Numbered from the stretch's first letter, positions 8,058-17,226 are shown. The stretch is DNA of 64,000 bases from Bifidobacterium breve (GCA_945878865.1 CAMCUD010000012.1:62001-126000); one strand, 5' to 3'. A program made the numbers and translations. Notes: generated from the sequence alone by a model not told the origin.

Positions 8058-8267
8058 ATGTCCCTGGAGCGCCTGACGGAGGCCCTGGGCGCAGCGCCGC
8101 CGAAGGGTCTGCATCATCTCGAGCCGGAGGTCCTCGGCCGCCTCGCCGACCGGATCGACCACGCCGCGGCGTGGGAGCGCGACGAGATCGCGCGAGGGCT
8201 GAAGCGGGCCGTGCGTATGGTTCCGCTCCCGCTGCGCCCCGTCGTCAAGGGGATCCTGCGCGGATGA
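8058..8267 (+). CDS. Small hypothetical protein (69 aa), first gene of a two-gene operon
   Basis: This 69-residue soluble helical protein has a basic second half (RGLKRAVRMVPLPLRPVVKGILRG). I do not recognise a family. It overlaps the next gene by four bases (ATGA), so the two are translationally coupled and probably act together. It has a well-formed promoter and no Shine-Dalgarno. The charge pattern (acidic N-terminal half, basic C-terminal half) could suit binding to a protein partner or membrane surface; that is speculation. Confidence 0.75.
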   Translation: MSLERLTEALGAAPPKGLHHLEPEVLGRLADRIDHAAAWERDEIARGLKRAVRMVPLPLRPVVKGILRG

Positions 8268-8773
8268 CCGGCTCGACCGCCGAGCACGAGCGGCTCGCCC
8301 GGCTGCTCCTCGTCGACGGCGACGAGCTCGAGGGGCTCCGCGACGTGCCCCCCGACGTCCTGCGTCGCCTGCACGACCTGGCGTCCGACGCGATGCTCGA
8401 CGCCAACCGCCACGCGCTCGAGCCCCTGGTCGGCCTGGCGACGAAGCTGCCGGGCCGCGTCCTCGGTCCGCTCATCCGGCAGGTGCTGCACCCCCGGATC
8501 GCCGCCCGCGCTGTCGCCGTGCTCCCGCACGAGCAGGCCGTGTCGCTCGCGCAGGGGCTCCCCGTGGACCTGCTGGCCGACGTCGCCGCCGCGGCGGACC
8601 CGCGCCATCTCGGCCCGGTCATCTCCGGCGTGCCGCCGGAGACGGTCGGCGAGGTGACCGCGGAGCTTGTCGCGCGTGGCGATCGGGTCACGGTCGAGGG
8701 GCTGCTTCCCGAGCTGGAAGGCGAGCGCCGAGAGGCCGCGGAGGCGGCCCTCGGCGGGCTCGTGGCCGGATGA
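8264..8773 (+). CDS. Hypothetical helical-repeat protein (169 aa)
   Basis: The protein appears all-helical. It has a weak internal periodicity in which LP-containing turns recur every 25-30 residues (TKLPGRVLG, AVLPHEQAV, QGLPVDLLA, SGVPPETVG, GLLPELEGE). The pattern recalls HEAT-like repeats or the N-terminal domain of MgtE magnesium transporters, but there is no membrane part. It is coupled by ATGA overlap to the preceding 69-residue protein. A regulatory or scaffold role is possible; I cannot assign one. Confidence 0.7.
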   Translation: MTGSTAEHERLARLLLVDGDELEGLRDVPPDVLRRLHDLASDAMLDANRHALEPLVGLATKLPGRVLGPLIRQVLHPRIAARAVAVLPHEQAVSLAQGLPVDLLADVAAAADPRHLGPVISGVPPETVGEVTAELVARGDRVTVEGLLPELEGERREAAEAALGGLVAG

Positions 8774-8813
8774 GCGGCGGCCCTCGCCGGCAGGCGCGGG
8801 CCACCGTAACGGA

Positions 8814-10289
8814 TCAGCGCCAGCGGTTGAGCACGTGCTCCCACTGCCGCTGCAGGGGGTGCTTCGGCTTGCAGCCGCGCTGGGCGAACTGCGCCGGGCT
8901 CTGGTACTCGAGCTTCGGCGTGTACTCCCCGAGGGTCGACGCGACCTGGGCCGGAAGCCCCGGGGCCGGGATGTTCTGCGCCGTCTGGGCGAACGACGGG
9001 TCGGGGATGAGGTTGCGCACGATCAGCATGCCGGCGGTCGGGCGCGTGTAGGGGGCGGGTGCGCCGTCGCCCTCGCCCCAGTTCAGCCAGGCCACGCCGC
9101 AGCGCTCCTGGGCGTTGGAGGGGCGATCCCCCGGCATGCTCGCCACGATCGTGTACCGGCCCTGGCTGTCGACCGGGATGTCCTCGTCGTAGGTGCAGCC
9201 GTCGTCGACGGTCACCTCGGTGGTGAGCAGGCTCTCGTTCGTGCAGACGCCCCAGTAGCGCATCTGCTTGCCACCGCGGAAGAACGGGTTGCGCTGGTAC
9301 GTGCGGTTCGTCGTGGGCAGCTTGCCCGTCATGACGATGATGTTCTTGCCGTCAGGCGCCGGGCCGAAGCGCCGGTCGACGTAGGCGGCGATGTACGCGT
9401 TGTCCTTCGTGGGGTACTGCGTGAGCCCCGGGGTCTGCGGGCAGGCCGGCAGCGGGTACCCGGCCGACTGGAAGAACGGGTACTGGAACATGCACGAGTT
9501 CAGCGGGCGGTACCACTGCGGGGTCTCGGTCGCCGGCGACTGCGGCGTCGATCCCGCGGCTCCGGCGGCGGCGTTCGGCGGGAGGTGGGTCAACGCGACG
9601 TACTGGTTCAGGGTGAACGTCGGCGGCGTCGGCGGGGCGGTCTGGACGCCGACGGCGTCGCAGAGCGCCTGCCCGGTCAGCGTCGTGCCGTCCTGGAGGA
9701 CCAGCGTCGGGCGCGGGATGCCGCCGTTGCCGGCCAGGTCCGTTCCCTTGTCCGGCACGTAGATCCGGTAGAGCAGCTCAACCGGCTGTGCTTCGGCCGC
9801 GGGGCGCGTGCCCGCGTACAGCGTGTTCGGGGCGCGATCGGCGGCGGCCGGCGGCTGCTCGCCGGACACGGTCAGGGTCCATGCGCGCCCGCGGCGGTCC
9901 GGCGTGCGCTTGGCGCCGGGCAGGAACGGGTTCGTCGAGCCCGGGTTGGGCGCGATCTGCGCGTCGTACACCGCGTCGCTGGGGATGCCCTTGAGCGCGG
10001 GGTCCGTCGGCGAGGAGTAGTACGAGTTCACCGACATGTAGCGCGCCTGCGGGTACGTCCCGTCGAGCAGGATCTTCGCCCCGGCGGGCAGGGTGAGCTT
10101 GGTGTACCAGTAGTTCGTGAGTTCGCCGTTGGGGAACGCCACGTTCGCGGACTTGGCGTTGATGGCGATGCTCCAGAAGCAGCCGGAATCGGGGGCGGCC
10201 GGCCGGGTCGCGTGCGCGCTCCCGGTGCCGAGCGCCAGGACGGCGGCCAGCGTGACGCCGGCGACGCCGAGCCGGGGGATGGCTCGCAT
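8814..10289 (-). CDS. Secreted hypothetical protein of the D-x-GS-x-NP-[FY] family, subgroup A
   Basis: This 491-residue protein has a signal peptide (cleavage near GSAHA-TR). Near residue 32 lies a C-F-W-S segment, then an ARYMSVNSY strand and the motif PGSTNPFLPGA. Further on is 'YRIYVPDKGTD', and a C-terminal module runs RYWGVC, RYTIV, CGVAWLNW and VRNLIPDPSF. The cysteine pattern (FW, GVC, DGC, ERC, RGC) suggests disulfides in an exported domain. The same landmarks occur in the genes at 14090 and 18872. A GGAGGAG Shine-Dalgarno and an 8-bp hairpin lie upstream. It diverges from a TetR-type regulator across a palindrome, which suggests control by that regulator. Function is unknown; the YWS/RYT layout only faintly recalls DUF1214. 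Confidence 0.8.
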   Translation of the reverse strand: MRAIPRLGVAGVTLAAVLALGTGSAHATRPAAPDSGCFWSIAINAKSANVAFPNGELTNYWYTKLTLPAGAKILLDGTYPQARYMSVNSYYSSPTDPALKGIPSDAVYDAQIAPNPGSTNPFLPGAKRTPDRRGRAWTLTVSGEQPPAAADRAPNTLYAGTRPAAEAQPVELLYRIYVPDKGTDLAGNGGIPRPTLVLQDGTTLTGQALCDAVGVQTAPPTPPTFTLNQYVALTHLPPNAAAGAAGSTPQSPATETPQWYRPLNSCMFQYPFFQSAGYPLPACPQTPGLTQYPTKDNAYIAAYVDRRFGPAPDGKNIIVMTGKLPTTNRTYQRNPFFRGGKQMRYWGVCTNESLLTTEVTVDDGCTYDEDIPVDSQGRYTIVASMPGDRPSNAQERCGVAWLNWGEGDGAPAPYTRPTAGMLIVRNLIPDPSFAQTAQNIPAPGLPAQVASTLGEYTPKLEYQSPAQFAQRGCKPKHPLQRQWEHVLNRWR

Positions 10290-10308
10290 GTCTCCTCCAG
10301 TGACAGGT

Positions 10309-10329
10309 GGGCGCCCCGGATGGGCGCCC
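10309..10329 (-). promoter_or_regulatory. 5'-UTR hairpin of the 10289 gene
   Basis: GGGCGCCC at 10309-10316 and 10322-10329 form an 8-bp stem with a five-base loop. The 3' end of the hairpin in the mRNA is 19 bases before the ATG. The position matches hairpins before the genes at 3080, 20405 and 22361. Confidence 0.5.
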
Positions 10330-10350
10330 GGTCTCTATGGAAGCACACTG

Positions 10351-10377
10351 ATGCGACAAACACAAAATTTGACGCAT
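10351..10377. promoter_or_regulatory. TetR-type operator between the secreted-protein and TetR genes
   Basis: The arms ATGCGACAAA (10351-10360) and TTTGACGCAT (10368-10377) are inverted with one mismatch. TTGACG at 10369-10374 followed 17 bases later by AAGAAT forms the likely promoter of the TetR gene, so the operator covers its -35. A further half-site TGACGCA lies at 10397-10403. Confidence 0.6.
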
Positions 10378-10407
10378 ACGCAGCATTGCAGAAGAATGAC
10401 GCAGAAC

Positions 10408-11037
10408 ATGGCGCCCGATACTGTCGCCCCGATGCCCAAGGTCTCCCCGTCTTCGGGCCGGCCGGCCGCCTTCCGGCGTGCGACCGAGGCCGATGCCTAT
10501 GCGTCGGCGCGGGCGACGTTCCTGGCGGGCGAGCGCGTCGACATGCAGACACTCGCGACCGAGCTCGGCATCTCCCGCGCGACGCTGCACCGCTGGGTGC
10601 AGACGCGTGAGGCGCTGCTTGACCGCGTGCTCGGCGAGCTGGCCGAGGAGTACTTCGCGCAGGCGCGCGACGCGGCGACCGCGGCGTCACCGGATGAGGC
10701 GGTCGTCGGCGCGGTCGTCGGCATCGCGAACGCCACGATCGCGTCGGAGGCCATCAGCGGGTTCGTGCAGCGGGAGCCCGAGTTGGCGTTGCGGCTCATG
10801 CTGCGCGACACCGCGAGCGTGCGCCGCGGTCTCGCCGGCGGGCTGCGCTCGCTGGTCGCCGAGGTGCTCCCCGAGGAGGCCGACGAGCTGCGGGGGTTCG
10901 TCGACGCGATGGTGCAGGTCGGGCTGCTCCTCGTGTGGCCGACGCTCGTTGCCGGCGACCAGCCCTCGGGCGCCCGCGTGGGCGAGCTGTGTCGCGCGCT
11001 GCTGGCCGGCGCGCGCGCCGGCGAGCTGCGCGGCTGA
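10408..11037 (+). CDS. TetR-family regulator (QsdR-like)
   Basis: This protein of about 209 residues has an N-terminal helix-turn-helix in 'RVDMQTLATELGISRATLHRWVQTREALLDRVL'. It is followed by a helical ligand domain ending in 'LVWPTLVAGDQPSGARVGELCRALL', similar to the QsdR branch of TetR proteins. ATG codons also occur at 10396 and 10432. The one at 10408 sits where a leaderless or very short leader would place it relative to the promoter. It faces the secreted-protein gene at 10289 and probably represses it and itself. The inducing ligand is unknown. Confidence 0.85.
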   Translation: MAPDTVAPMPKVSPSSGRPAAFRRATEADAYASARATFLAGERVDMQTLATELGISRATLHRWVQTREALLDRVLGELAEEYFAQARDAATAASPDEAVVGAVVGIANATIASEAISGFVQREPELALRLMLRDTASVRRGLAGGLRSLVAEVLPEEADELRGFVDAMVQVGLLLVWPTLVAGDQPSGARVGELCRALLAGARAGELRG

Positions 11038-11094
11038 GCGTCGCGGGGTCCGGCAGGTCGGCCGCGCAGGCGCGGAGAGCGGTTGTCGTCTTCG

Positions 11095-11150
11095 TGTCTG
11101 AGACATTTTGCTGTAATGTCTTATCTGCGGCATAGGGAGCCGCTGTCTCA
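11095..11150 (+). promoter_or_regulatory. Promoter and operator region of the P450-GMC-LuxR operon
   Basis: TTGCTG (11108-11113) and CATAGG (11131-11136) are 17 bases apart, a plausible promoter. Overlapping it are the palindrome TGTCT-G-AGACA (11095-11105) and the inverted repeat AGACAT (11101-11106) with ATGTCT (11116-11121). CTGTCTCA at 11143-11150 lies near the expected transcription start, and the same octamer recurs upstream of the second LuxR gene. Confidence 0.5.
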
Positions 11151-11181
11151 AACGCGGCGCCGCCGCAAACCCGGGAGAGCC

Positions 11182-12411
11182 ATGAACGCCACCGCCTCCG
11201 TCGACCTCGCCGGTCTGGACATGAGCGACCTCGCGCTGTGGCGCGAGGGCCCGCCGCACGAGCTCTTCGCGCACCTCCGCAGGGAGGCGCCGATGCACTT
11301 CAGCGCCCTCGGCGACTTCGAGCACGAGCGGGGGTTCTGGTCGGTCGTCCGTCACGAGGACATCGCCGCCGTCGGCCGCGACCACGAGACGTTCTCCTCG
11401 GCGCGGAGCATCGTGCTCGTCGACAAGCTGTCCTGGGATCCCGCCGTGCCCGACCCGATGGACCTCGCGCAGCACATGATGATCACGACGGATCCGCCGC
11501 GGCATGACCGGATGAAGGCGCTCGTCCAGCGCGCCTTCACGCCCAAGCGCGCCCTCGAGCACACCGAGCGGATGCGCGAGATCATCCACCTCGTCTTCGA
11601 TCGCGCCCTCGAGCGCCATCCCGACGGGAAGATCGACCTCGTCCAGGACGTCGGCCAGTACGTCCCGGCGATGGTGATCGGCGAGATGCTCGGCTGCCCG
11701 CGGGAGGACGCCGAGCAGCTCGTCGACTGGACGAACCGCACCACGGCGTTCGAGGACCCGCGTCTCGTGCCCGACCTCGGCGAGATCATGCGGGCGCTCG
11801 AGGAGTTCATCCCGTACGTGAACACCATGATCGAGTCCCGGCGCGTCTCGCCGCAGGACGATCTGACGAGCGCGCTCATCGAGGCGAAGATCGACGGCGA
11901 TCACCTCAGCCACGAGGAGATCCTCATGTTCTTCTTCCTCCTCATGGTGGCGGGCAACGACTCCACCCGCGCGGTCTTCACGTCCGGGATGAAGAACCTC
12001 CTCGAGGACGAGGAGCAGATGCAGCTCGTCCGCTCGGGCGCCGTGCCGCTCGAGGACGTCGTCGAGGAGTTCGTCCGCTTCAACCCCGCGTTCGCGTACA
12101 TGCGGCGGACGGCCACCAAGGACGTCGAGCTGCACGGTCAGCAGATCAAGGCCGGCGACAAGCTCGCGCTCTGGTACGTCTCCGGCAACCGCGACGAGAC
12201 GGTGTTCGACGACCCCAACCGCTTCGACGTCCGCCGTGACACGAGCGCGAGCCAGGGCTTCGGCGCCGGGCTGGCGCGGTTGGAGCTCCGGCTGTGGATC
12301 GAGATCGCGCTCGAGCGCTTCCCCGACCTCACGCTCGACGGGGAGAGCGACCGGCTCGCGTCGACCTTCCTCAACCAGTACCGCTCGATCCCCGTCTCGC
12401 TGCTGGGCTGA
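11182..12411 (+). CDS. Cytochrome P450 homologue lacking the haem-ligand cysteine loop
   Basis: This 409-residue protein aligns by eye with bacterial P450s of the CYP125/142-like kind. The I-helix AGNDSTR, the K-helix EEFVRF (ExxR) and the RRTATKDVELHGQQIKAGD segment are all present. Where the family reads FGxGxHxCxGxxLAR, this protein reads GFGAGLARLE (residues 359-368), so about eight residues including the haem-thiolate Cys are missing in frame. Such a protein could not form a normal P450 haem centre. It is the first gene of a coupled operon with a ChoD-like GMC oxidoreductase. Start ATG 11182 has GGGAGAG upstream. It may be a decayed enzyme, a repurposed protein or a sequence error. Confidence 0.85.
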   Translation: MNATASVDLAGLDMSDLALWREGPPHELFAHLRREAPMHFSALGDFEHERGFWSVVRHEDIAAVGRDHETFSSARSIVLVDKLSWDPAVPDPMDLAQHMMITTDPPRHDRMKALVQRAFTPKRALEHTERMREIIHLVFDRALERHPDGKIDLVQDVGQYVPAMVIGEMLGCPREDAEQLVDWTNRTTAFEDPRLVPDLGEIMRALEEFIPYVNTMIESRRVSPQDDLTSALIEAKIDGDHLSHEEILMFFFLLMVAGNDSTRAVFTSGMKNLLEDEEQMQLVRSGAVPLEDVVEEFVRFNPAFAYMRRTATKDVELHGQQIKAGDKLALWYVSGNRDETVFDDPNRFDVRRDTSASQGFGAGLARLELRLWIEIALERFPDLTLDGESDRLASTFLNQYRSIPVSLLG

Positions 12412-14090
12412 TGGCCGACCACCGCCACACCTACGACTGGGTCATCGTGGGCTCGGGCTTCGGCGGCAGCGTCGCGGCCTTGCGCCTCGCGCAGAAGGGC
12501 TACCGCGTGCTCGTGCTCGAGAGCGGCCGGCGCTTCCGCGACGAGGACTTCGCCGAGAGCACGTGGAACCTGCGGCGCTACTTCTTCGCTCCGCGACTCG
12601 GGCTGCGCGGCGTGTTGCGGCTCTCGCTCTTCCGCGACATCTTCATCGCCTCGGGCGCCGGGGTCGGCGGGGGCAGCCTCGGCTACGCCAACACGCTCTA
12701 CCGCGCGCGGCGCCGGTTCTTCGAGGACCCCGCGTGGGCGGATCTCGCCGACTGGGAGCAGGAGCTGACTCCGCACTACGGCACGGCGGAGTGGATGCTC
12801 GGCGTCGAGGACGTGACGTTCGACTCCGACGGGGACCGGCTTCTGCGGGAGATGGGCGAAGCCTTCGGCGTGGGGGACACCTACCGGCACACCCGGGTCG
12901 GCGTGTACTTCGGACAGGAGGGCGTCGATCACCCTGATCCGTACTTCGCCGGGGAGGGCCCGCCGCGCACCGGCTGCGTGAAGTGCGGGCAGTGCATGAT
13001 CGGCTGCCGCTACGGCGCGAAGAACACGCTGGTGAAGAACTACCTGTGGTTCGCCGAGAAGCATGGCGTGGTGGTCGAGCCCGACCGGACGGTCAGCGAC
13101 ATTCGCCCGCTCTCGCCGGACGGGGCGGACGGCTACGAGATCACCCACGAGCGGACGGGCGCGTGGCTGCGGCACGGGCGGCGGCGGGTCACGGCACGCG
13201 GCGTGGTCGTCGCCGCCGGCGCGCTGGGGACCAACCGGCTGCTCGCCGACTGCAAGGCGCGCGGCTCCCTCCCGCGGATCTCCGATCGCCTCGGCCATCA
13301 GGTGCGCACGAACAGCGAGTCGATCGTGGCGGTCACCGCGCCGAACGACGATCGCGACCTCGGTGCCTCGGTGGCCATCAGCTCGAGCGTCTACCCCGAC
13401 CCGGAGACGCACATCGAACTCGTGACGTACGGCGCAGGCGGCGATGCGATGTCATCGCTCTACACCACGCTGGTCGGTGACGGCACGCGGATCACGCGGC
13501 CGATGCGCTGGCTCGCCGCCGTCCTGCGCCGTCCGGGTCGGTTCGCCCGGACCCTGTGGCCCGTCGCGTGGTCGCGGCGGACCGTCATCGTGCTCGTCAT
13601 GCAGACGACCGACGCGGCCATCCGGTTCCGCGCGCGGCGCAAGCGCCTGGGCCGCGGGGTCCGGCTGACGACCGAACAGGATCCGGCGAATCCCAACCCG
13701 ACGTATCTGCCGGCGGCCAACCGGGCCGCGGAATGGCTGGCCGAACGGCTCGGCGGCACGCCGCAGAGCGCGGTCACCGAGGCGCTGCTCAACGTGCCCG
13801 TGACGGCCCACATCCTCGGCGGCGCGACGATCGGACGCGATGCCGAGCACGGCGTCGTCGACCGTGACGGCCGGGTGTTCGGCTACCACCATCTGCTCAT
13901 CACCGACGGCTCGGTCCTCCCGGCGAACCCGGGGGTCAACCCGAGCCTCACGATCACCGCACTGGCGGAGCGCACGGTCTCCCGCGTGCCCGCCACCGAC
14001 GCTGCAGTTTCCCCCCTGCGGCTCGCCGTCGTGCCATCCCAGACCCCTGGCGCGCATGGAGCCGGTGGCGTGACGAAGACGGTCGTGTGA
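12411..14090 (+). CDS. GMC-family FAD oxidoreductase, ChoD-like (cholesterol/hydroxysteroid oxidase type)
   Basis: This 559-residue protein has the N-terminal FAD motif VIVGSGFGGSVAALRLA (about 11-27) and ASGAGVGGGSLGYAN (about 79-93). It has the Cys-rich CVKCGQCMIGCRYGAKN insert (about 188-204) seen in ChoD-like GMC proteins, and a C-terminal HILGG...DGSVLPANPGVNPSLTI block with the flavin-binding His and Asn regions. Proteins of this branch oxidise hydroxyl groups on sterols or other hydrophobic alcohols. The ATG overlaps the P450 stop (TGATG), and its own stop overlaps the next start in the same way. I infer a common hydrophobic substrate for the operon. Confidence 0.9.
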   Translation: MADHRHTYDWVIVGSGFGGSVAALRLAQKGYRVLVLESGRRFRDEDFAESTWNLRRYFFAPRLGLRGVLRLSLFRDIFIASGAGVGGGSLGYANTLYRARRRFFEDPAWADLADWEQELTPHYGTAEWMLGVEDVTFDSDGDRLLREMGEAFGVGDTYRHTRVGVYFGQEGVDHPDPYFAGEGPPRTGCVKCGQCMIGCRYGAKNTLVKNYLWFAEKHGVVVEPDRTVSDIRPLSPDGADGYEITHERTGAWLRHGRRRVTARGVVVAAGALGTNRLLADCKARGSLPRISDRLGHQVRTNSESIVAVTAPNDDRDLGASVAISSSVYPDPETHIELVTYGAGGDAMSSLYTTLVGDGTRITRPMRWLAAVLRRPGRFARTLWPVAWSRRTVIVLVMQTTDAAIRFRARRKRLGRGVRLTTEQDPANPNPTYLPAANRAAEWLAERLGGTPQSAVTEALLNVPVTAHILGGATIGRDAEHGVVDRDGRVFGYHHLLITDGSVLPANPGVNPSLTITALAERTVSRVPATDAAVSPLRLAVVPSQTPGAHGAGGVTKTVV

Positions 14091-15406
14091 TGAGCAGCGG
14101 CGCGTCGCCCTCCGCACCTCCGACCTGGACCGGAGCGCCGTGTGCGGAGGGCGGCGGCTCCGCCGCTGCCGAGCGGTTCGAGACGCCGTTCTGGGGCGCG
14201 GTCGCCGGGGCGCCCCCGGCGACGAACCGCCTCATCGTCGACCTGCACGAGCTCGCGTTCGCGGCGTGGGTGCACGTCCCCGCGGGCGGGTTGCGGCTCG
14301 CGCATCACTTCCCGCACGCGCGCAGCGTGGCCTGGTCGCTCTACCACCCGGTCTCGGTGGCGCCGCTCCAGGCGCTGCGCGACCACGAGATCGTGCCCGA
14401 CCCCGGCTCGGTCAATCCGTTCCTGCCGGGCGCCGATCGCACGGCCGCCCGGCGCGCGTACACCGTCACCGTCTCGCGCCGGGACACCGGGGAGCCGAAC
14501 ACGCTGTCGAGCGGCGGGCTGCCGATCGCGCTGCTCTTCTACCGCCTGTACGTCCCTGACCGCGGGACCGGCCGCCTCGGCGGGGTTGGCGTGCCCCACC
14601 CGGTGGGCCGCGGGGACGGACCGCTCTCGCCGTGGTGGCGCGCCGGCCGCGCGGCGGCGAGTGCCGTCGTGTGGCGCATGACGTCCGTCGGACTGTCGCC
14701 GCCCTACCTCGCGCTGCGTGCCCTGCATGGCCGGGGCGCCACGCGGCCCGCCGACGCCGAGCTGACGTGGGACGCGTTCTTCAACCCCGCCCGCACGCTG
14801 GTCGAGCCGCACCTGCGCGGCACCCGCTTCGCCGGTGTCGCCGCCCGCCTCCCACGAGGACGCCGGGGCCCGGCGAAGAACTGGGCGACCGACAGCGCGC
14901 TGGCGTTCACGGACGTCGACCGGCGCCTCGGCCCGTCCGCGGACGGCCGGAACGTGCTCGTCATCCGCGGGCGGATGCCGCGCACGCCACGGACGTGGAA
15001 CGGCGAGCCGGTGATGGCCGAGGACGTCGACCTGCGGTACTGGTCGCTGTGCAGCATGACCGCGCTGCCGCTCGGGGTCACGACCGCGTCGCTGTTCGAC
15101 GAGCAGGTGCCGCTCGACAGCGACCGGCGGTACACCATCGCCGTGAGCACCGCCGCCGATCGGCCGCGCACCGCGACGCGCGAGCACGGCGTCGCCTGGC
15201 TGCGCTGGCCCGAGCGGGGCGACGGCTACGGGCGCGCGACCGCCGGCACGCTCGGGCTGCGCAACCAGGATCCGGCACCGCGGTTCGGCGGCGCCATCCA
15301 GGACGTGTCGGAACCGGGGGCGGAGGCCGCCACGATGGGGGCCTATCTCCCGCGCGGCGCCTACGTCAGCCCGGAGGAGTTCGATGCGACGGCGGGCGCG
15401 GCGTGA
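14090..15406 (+). CDS. D-x-GS-x-NP-[FY] family protein without signal peptide (subgroup A)
   Basis: This 438-residue protein aligns along its length with the secreted proteins at 8814 and 18872: [70 protein letters not shown] and GLRNQDPAP. It begins [11 protein letters not shown] and has no hydrophobic leader, so it should stay in the cytoplasm. Several cysteines of the secreted relatives are replaced: GSC becomes TAS, DCGVAW becomes EHGVAW, and the C-terminal RGC is absent. That fits loss of disulfides. TGATG overlap with the GMC gene and GTGA overlap with the LuxR gene show translational coupling. Its role in the operon is unknown. Confidence 0.82.
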   Translation: MSSGASPSAPPTWTGAPCAEGGGSAAAERFETPFWGAVAGAPPATNRLIVDLHELAFAAWVHVPAGGLRLAHHFPHARSVAWSLYHPVSVAPLQALRDHEIVPDPGSVNPFLPGADRTAARRAYTVTVSRRDTGEPNTLSSGGLPIALLFYRLYVPDRGTGRLGGVGVPHPVGRGDGPLSPWWRAGRAAASAVVWRMTSVGLSPPYLALRALHGRGATRPADAELTWDAFFNPARTLVEPHLRGTRFAGVAARLPRGRRGPAKNWATDSALAFTDVDRRLGPSADGRNVLVIRGRMPRTPRTWNGEPVMAEDVDLRYWSLCSMTALPLGVTTASLFDEQVPLDSDRRYTIAVSTAADRPRTATREHGVAWLRWPERGDGYGRATAGTLGLRNQDPAPRFGGAIQDVSEPGAEAATMGAYLPRGAYVSPEEFDATAGAA

Positions 15407-16290
15407 GCGTCGTGCTCGACCCGCCCCGCACGAGCGACCCGGCGTCGACCGGGCTGCGGCTGGCGCTGTCGGCCCTGCGCCCGGCGGCGGACTTCCAGGA
15501 TCTCGCCGCGCGCGGGGCCCGAGCGCTGTGCGAGTCGCTCGGCTTCCGCCGGGCGATGGTCTCGCGCGTCGAGGACGCGCGGCTCGTCGTCATGGCGGCG
15601 TGCGTGCCGGCGAACCCACCGTTCGAGCGCGCGGTGCTGGCATTCGGCCGGACCGCGCCACTCGTGCTTGACGGCGCGGTCGTCGAGACGGACATGCTGC
15701 ACGGTCGTCGCCCGATCCTCGTGGCGGATATCCGGCGGGAGCCGCGGGTGCACCGCGAGTTCACGACCTTCCTGCGGACCCCCGGCTACGTCGCGGCGCC
15801 GATCGTCGCGCGTGGCCGGGTGCTCGGTGTCGTCCACGCCGATCTCATGGGGGCCCACCGAGGCGTCGACGAACGCGACGTCGCGCGCCTGGGCGCGTTC
15901 ACGGAGGGGCTGGCCTGTGTGGTGGACCGGCTCCTGCTGGAGGCGGAGATCCGCGAGGCGCAGCCGGCGCTGCAGCGGCTGCTCGGTGCCGTCGACGGCG
16001 GCCCCGGCGGGCGGATGGCCACGCGCCTCTCGCCGTCACTCGCGGTGGCTCCGGCGTCGTCGCCGTCGGGCTCCGCCGCGGGCGACATCGCCCGCCTGAC
16101 CGCGCGCGAGCGGGAGGTCCTCGAGCTCATGGCCGAGGGGCTCTCGAACGCGGCGATCGCCGAGGAGCTCGTCGTGGCGCCGGGCACGGTCAAGGCCCAT
16201 GTCTCGCGCATCCTGCGCAAGCTCGATGTCAGCAGCCGCGCGCAGGCGATCTCACGGTTCCTGCGCGCCGCGCCGCCGCCCCGCGGCTGA
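15403..16290 (+). CDS. LuxR-family regulator with N-terminal GAF-like sensor domain
   Basis: This protein of about 295 residues starts at a GTG that overlaps the preceding stop (GTGA). Residues about 15-180 resemble a GAF-type sensor ([34 protein letters not shown]). The C-terminus is a LuxR helix-turn-helix: [20 protein letters not shown]...[15 protein letters not shown]. It is the last gene of the P450-GMC-paralogue operon and probably controls it. The next regulator on the opposite strand (16312) is a paralogue with the same architecture. The inducing signal is unknown. Confidence 0.88.
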   Translation: MSVVLDPPRTSDPASTGLRLALSALRPAADFQDLAARGARALCESLGFRRAMVSRVEDARLVVMAACVPANPPFERAVLAFGRTAPLVLDGAVVETDMLHGRRPILVADIRREPRVHREFTTFLRTPGYVAAPIVARGRVLGVVHADLMGAHRGVDERDVARLGAFTEGLACVVDRLLLEAEIREAQPALQRLLGAVDGGPGGRMATRLSPSLAVAPASSPSGSAAGDIARLTAREREVLELMAEGLSNAAIAEELVVAPGTVKAHVSRILRKLDVSSRAQAISRFLRAAPPPRG

Positions 16291-16311
16291 GCGCGGGCGC
16301 GGGGGCTCGAG

Positions 16312-17226
16312 CTAGGCCTCGGCGGTGCAGGGGTCGCCGTCGATGCGCTTGACGGCGAACCTGCTCGCAGATTGCCCTGCCGGAGCGCCGCCGAGGTAGC
16401 GCGAGACCGCCTCCGAGCGCGTGTGTGCTTCGAGCTTGCGCAGGATGCTCGCGACGTGGGACTTCACGGTTCCCTCGCTGATGACGAGGTGGCCGGCGAT
16501 CTCACGATTCGTCCCGCCGCGCGCCATGAGCTCGAGCACCTCGACCTCGCGGCCGGTGAGCATCGAGCGCACGGTCGCGTCGCCCGCCCGCGCCGCGCCG
16601 GCGGAGCGGTCGCCCGGCGCGCCGAGGGACAGCGCGGCGCGCTCTGCCGCGAGCAGCACGTCGTTGATGCGTGAACGCTGGGCGCGCTGCTGGTCGCGCG
16701 CCGTGCGGCTCTCGAGCGCGAAGCCGAGTCCTTCGGCGAACGCCCAGAGGCACTCGCGGTCCTCGTTGCCCATGCTCGTTCCCGTGCCGTTGTCGTCGGC
16801 GTGGAGCAGCCAGTGGATCTCGCCGTGGCGGGCAAGCGGCGCGACGACGTAGGGCGCATGACCCATGAGTCGCGCGAGCTCGTGCGGGAGCGCGGAGCGG
16901 TCCGGTGTCTCGACGAGGACGGCCGCCACCGTCTCGATCGCTCGACGCTCCGCCGCCAGGACACTGAGCGGGAAGGTCAGCCCGGCGACCTGCTCCTCAA
17001 GCCGAGCGGCCTCGCGGTGCTCGCGAGGGATGCGGATCTGCTCGACGATGAGCGTGTCGCGATCGATGCGCGACAGGGCCGCCCGCCGGAATCCGAGCGT
17101 GGAGCACACCTGGGTGAGCGCCATCTCCAGGACGCCGTCGGCGGACTGCGCGTCGCCGACGCGCCGCAATGCCTCCCGGACCCGCCGCAGCCCGCCCTCC
17201 CGGCGGGACCGGTGCACCAGCGTCAT
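16312..17226 (-). CDS. LuxR-family regulator with GAF-like domain (paralogue of the 15403 gene)
   Basis: This 304-residue protein has a GAF-like region ('CSTLGFRRAALSRIDRDTL', 'PYVVAPLARHGEIHWLLHAD') and a LuxR helix-turn-helix (LTGREVEVLELMARGGTNREI...EGTVKSHVASILRKL). It is convergent with the preceding LuxR gene, and the two share both domains in order, so they arose by duplication. The upstream region contains three GAGACAG-type octamers that also occur in the P450-operon promoter, so cross-regulation is plausible. The target set and signal are unknown. Confidence 0.88.
   Translation of the reverse strand: MTLVHRSRREGGLRRVREALRRVGDAQSADGVLEMALTQVCSTLGFRRAALSRIDRDTLIVEQIRIPREHREAARLEEQVAGLTFPLSVLAAERRAIETVAAVLVETPDRSALPHELARLMGHAPYVVAPLARHGEIHWLLHADDNGTGTSMGNEDRECLWAFAEGLGFALESRTARDQQRAQRSRINDVLLAAERAALSLGAPGDRSAGAARAGDATVRSMLTGREVEVLELMARGGTNREIAGHLVISEGTVKSHVASILRKLEAHTRSEAVSRYLGGAPAGQSASRFAVKRIDGDPCTAEA

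Noticed and set aside
8814-10289. Assignment of the secreted family to DUF1214/DUF1254
   Set aside because: The order YWS...RYT...WL is only faintly similar and the D-x-GS-x-NP motif is not part of that family as I know it; a profile search is needed.
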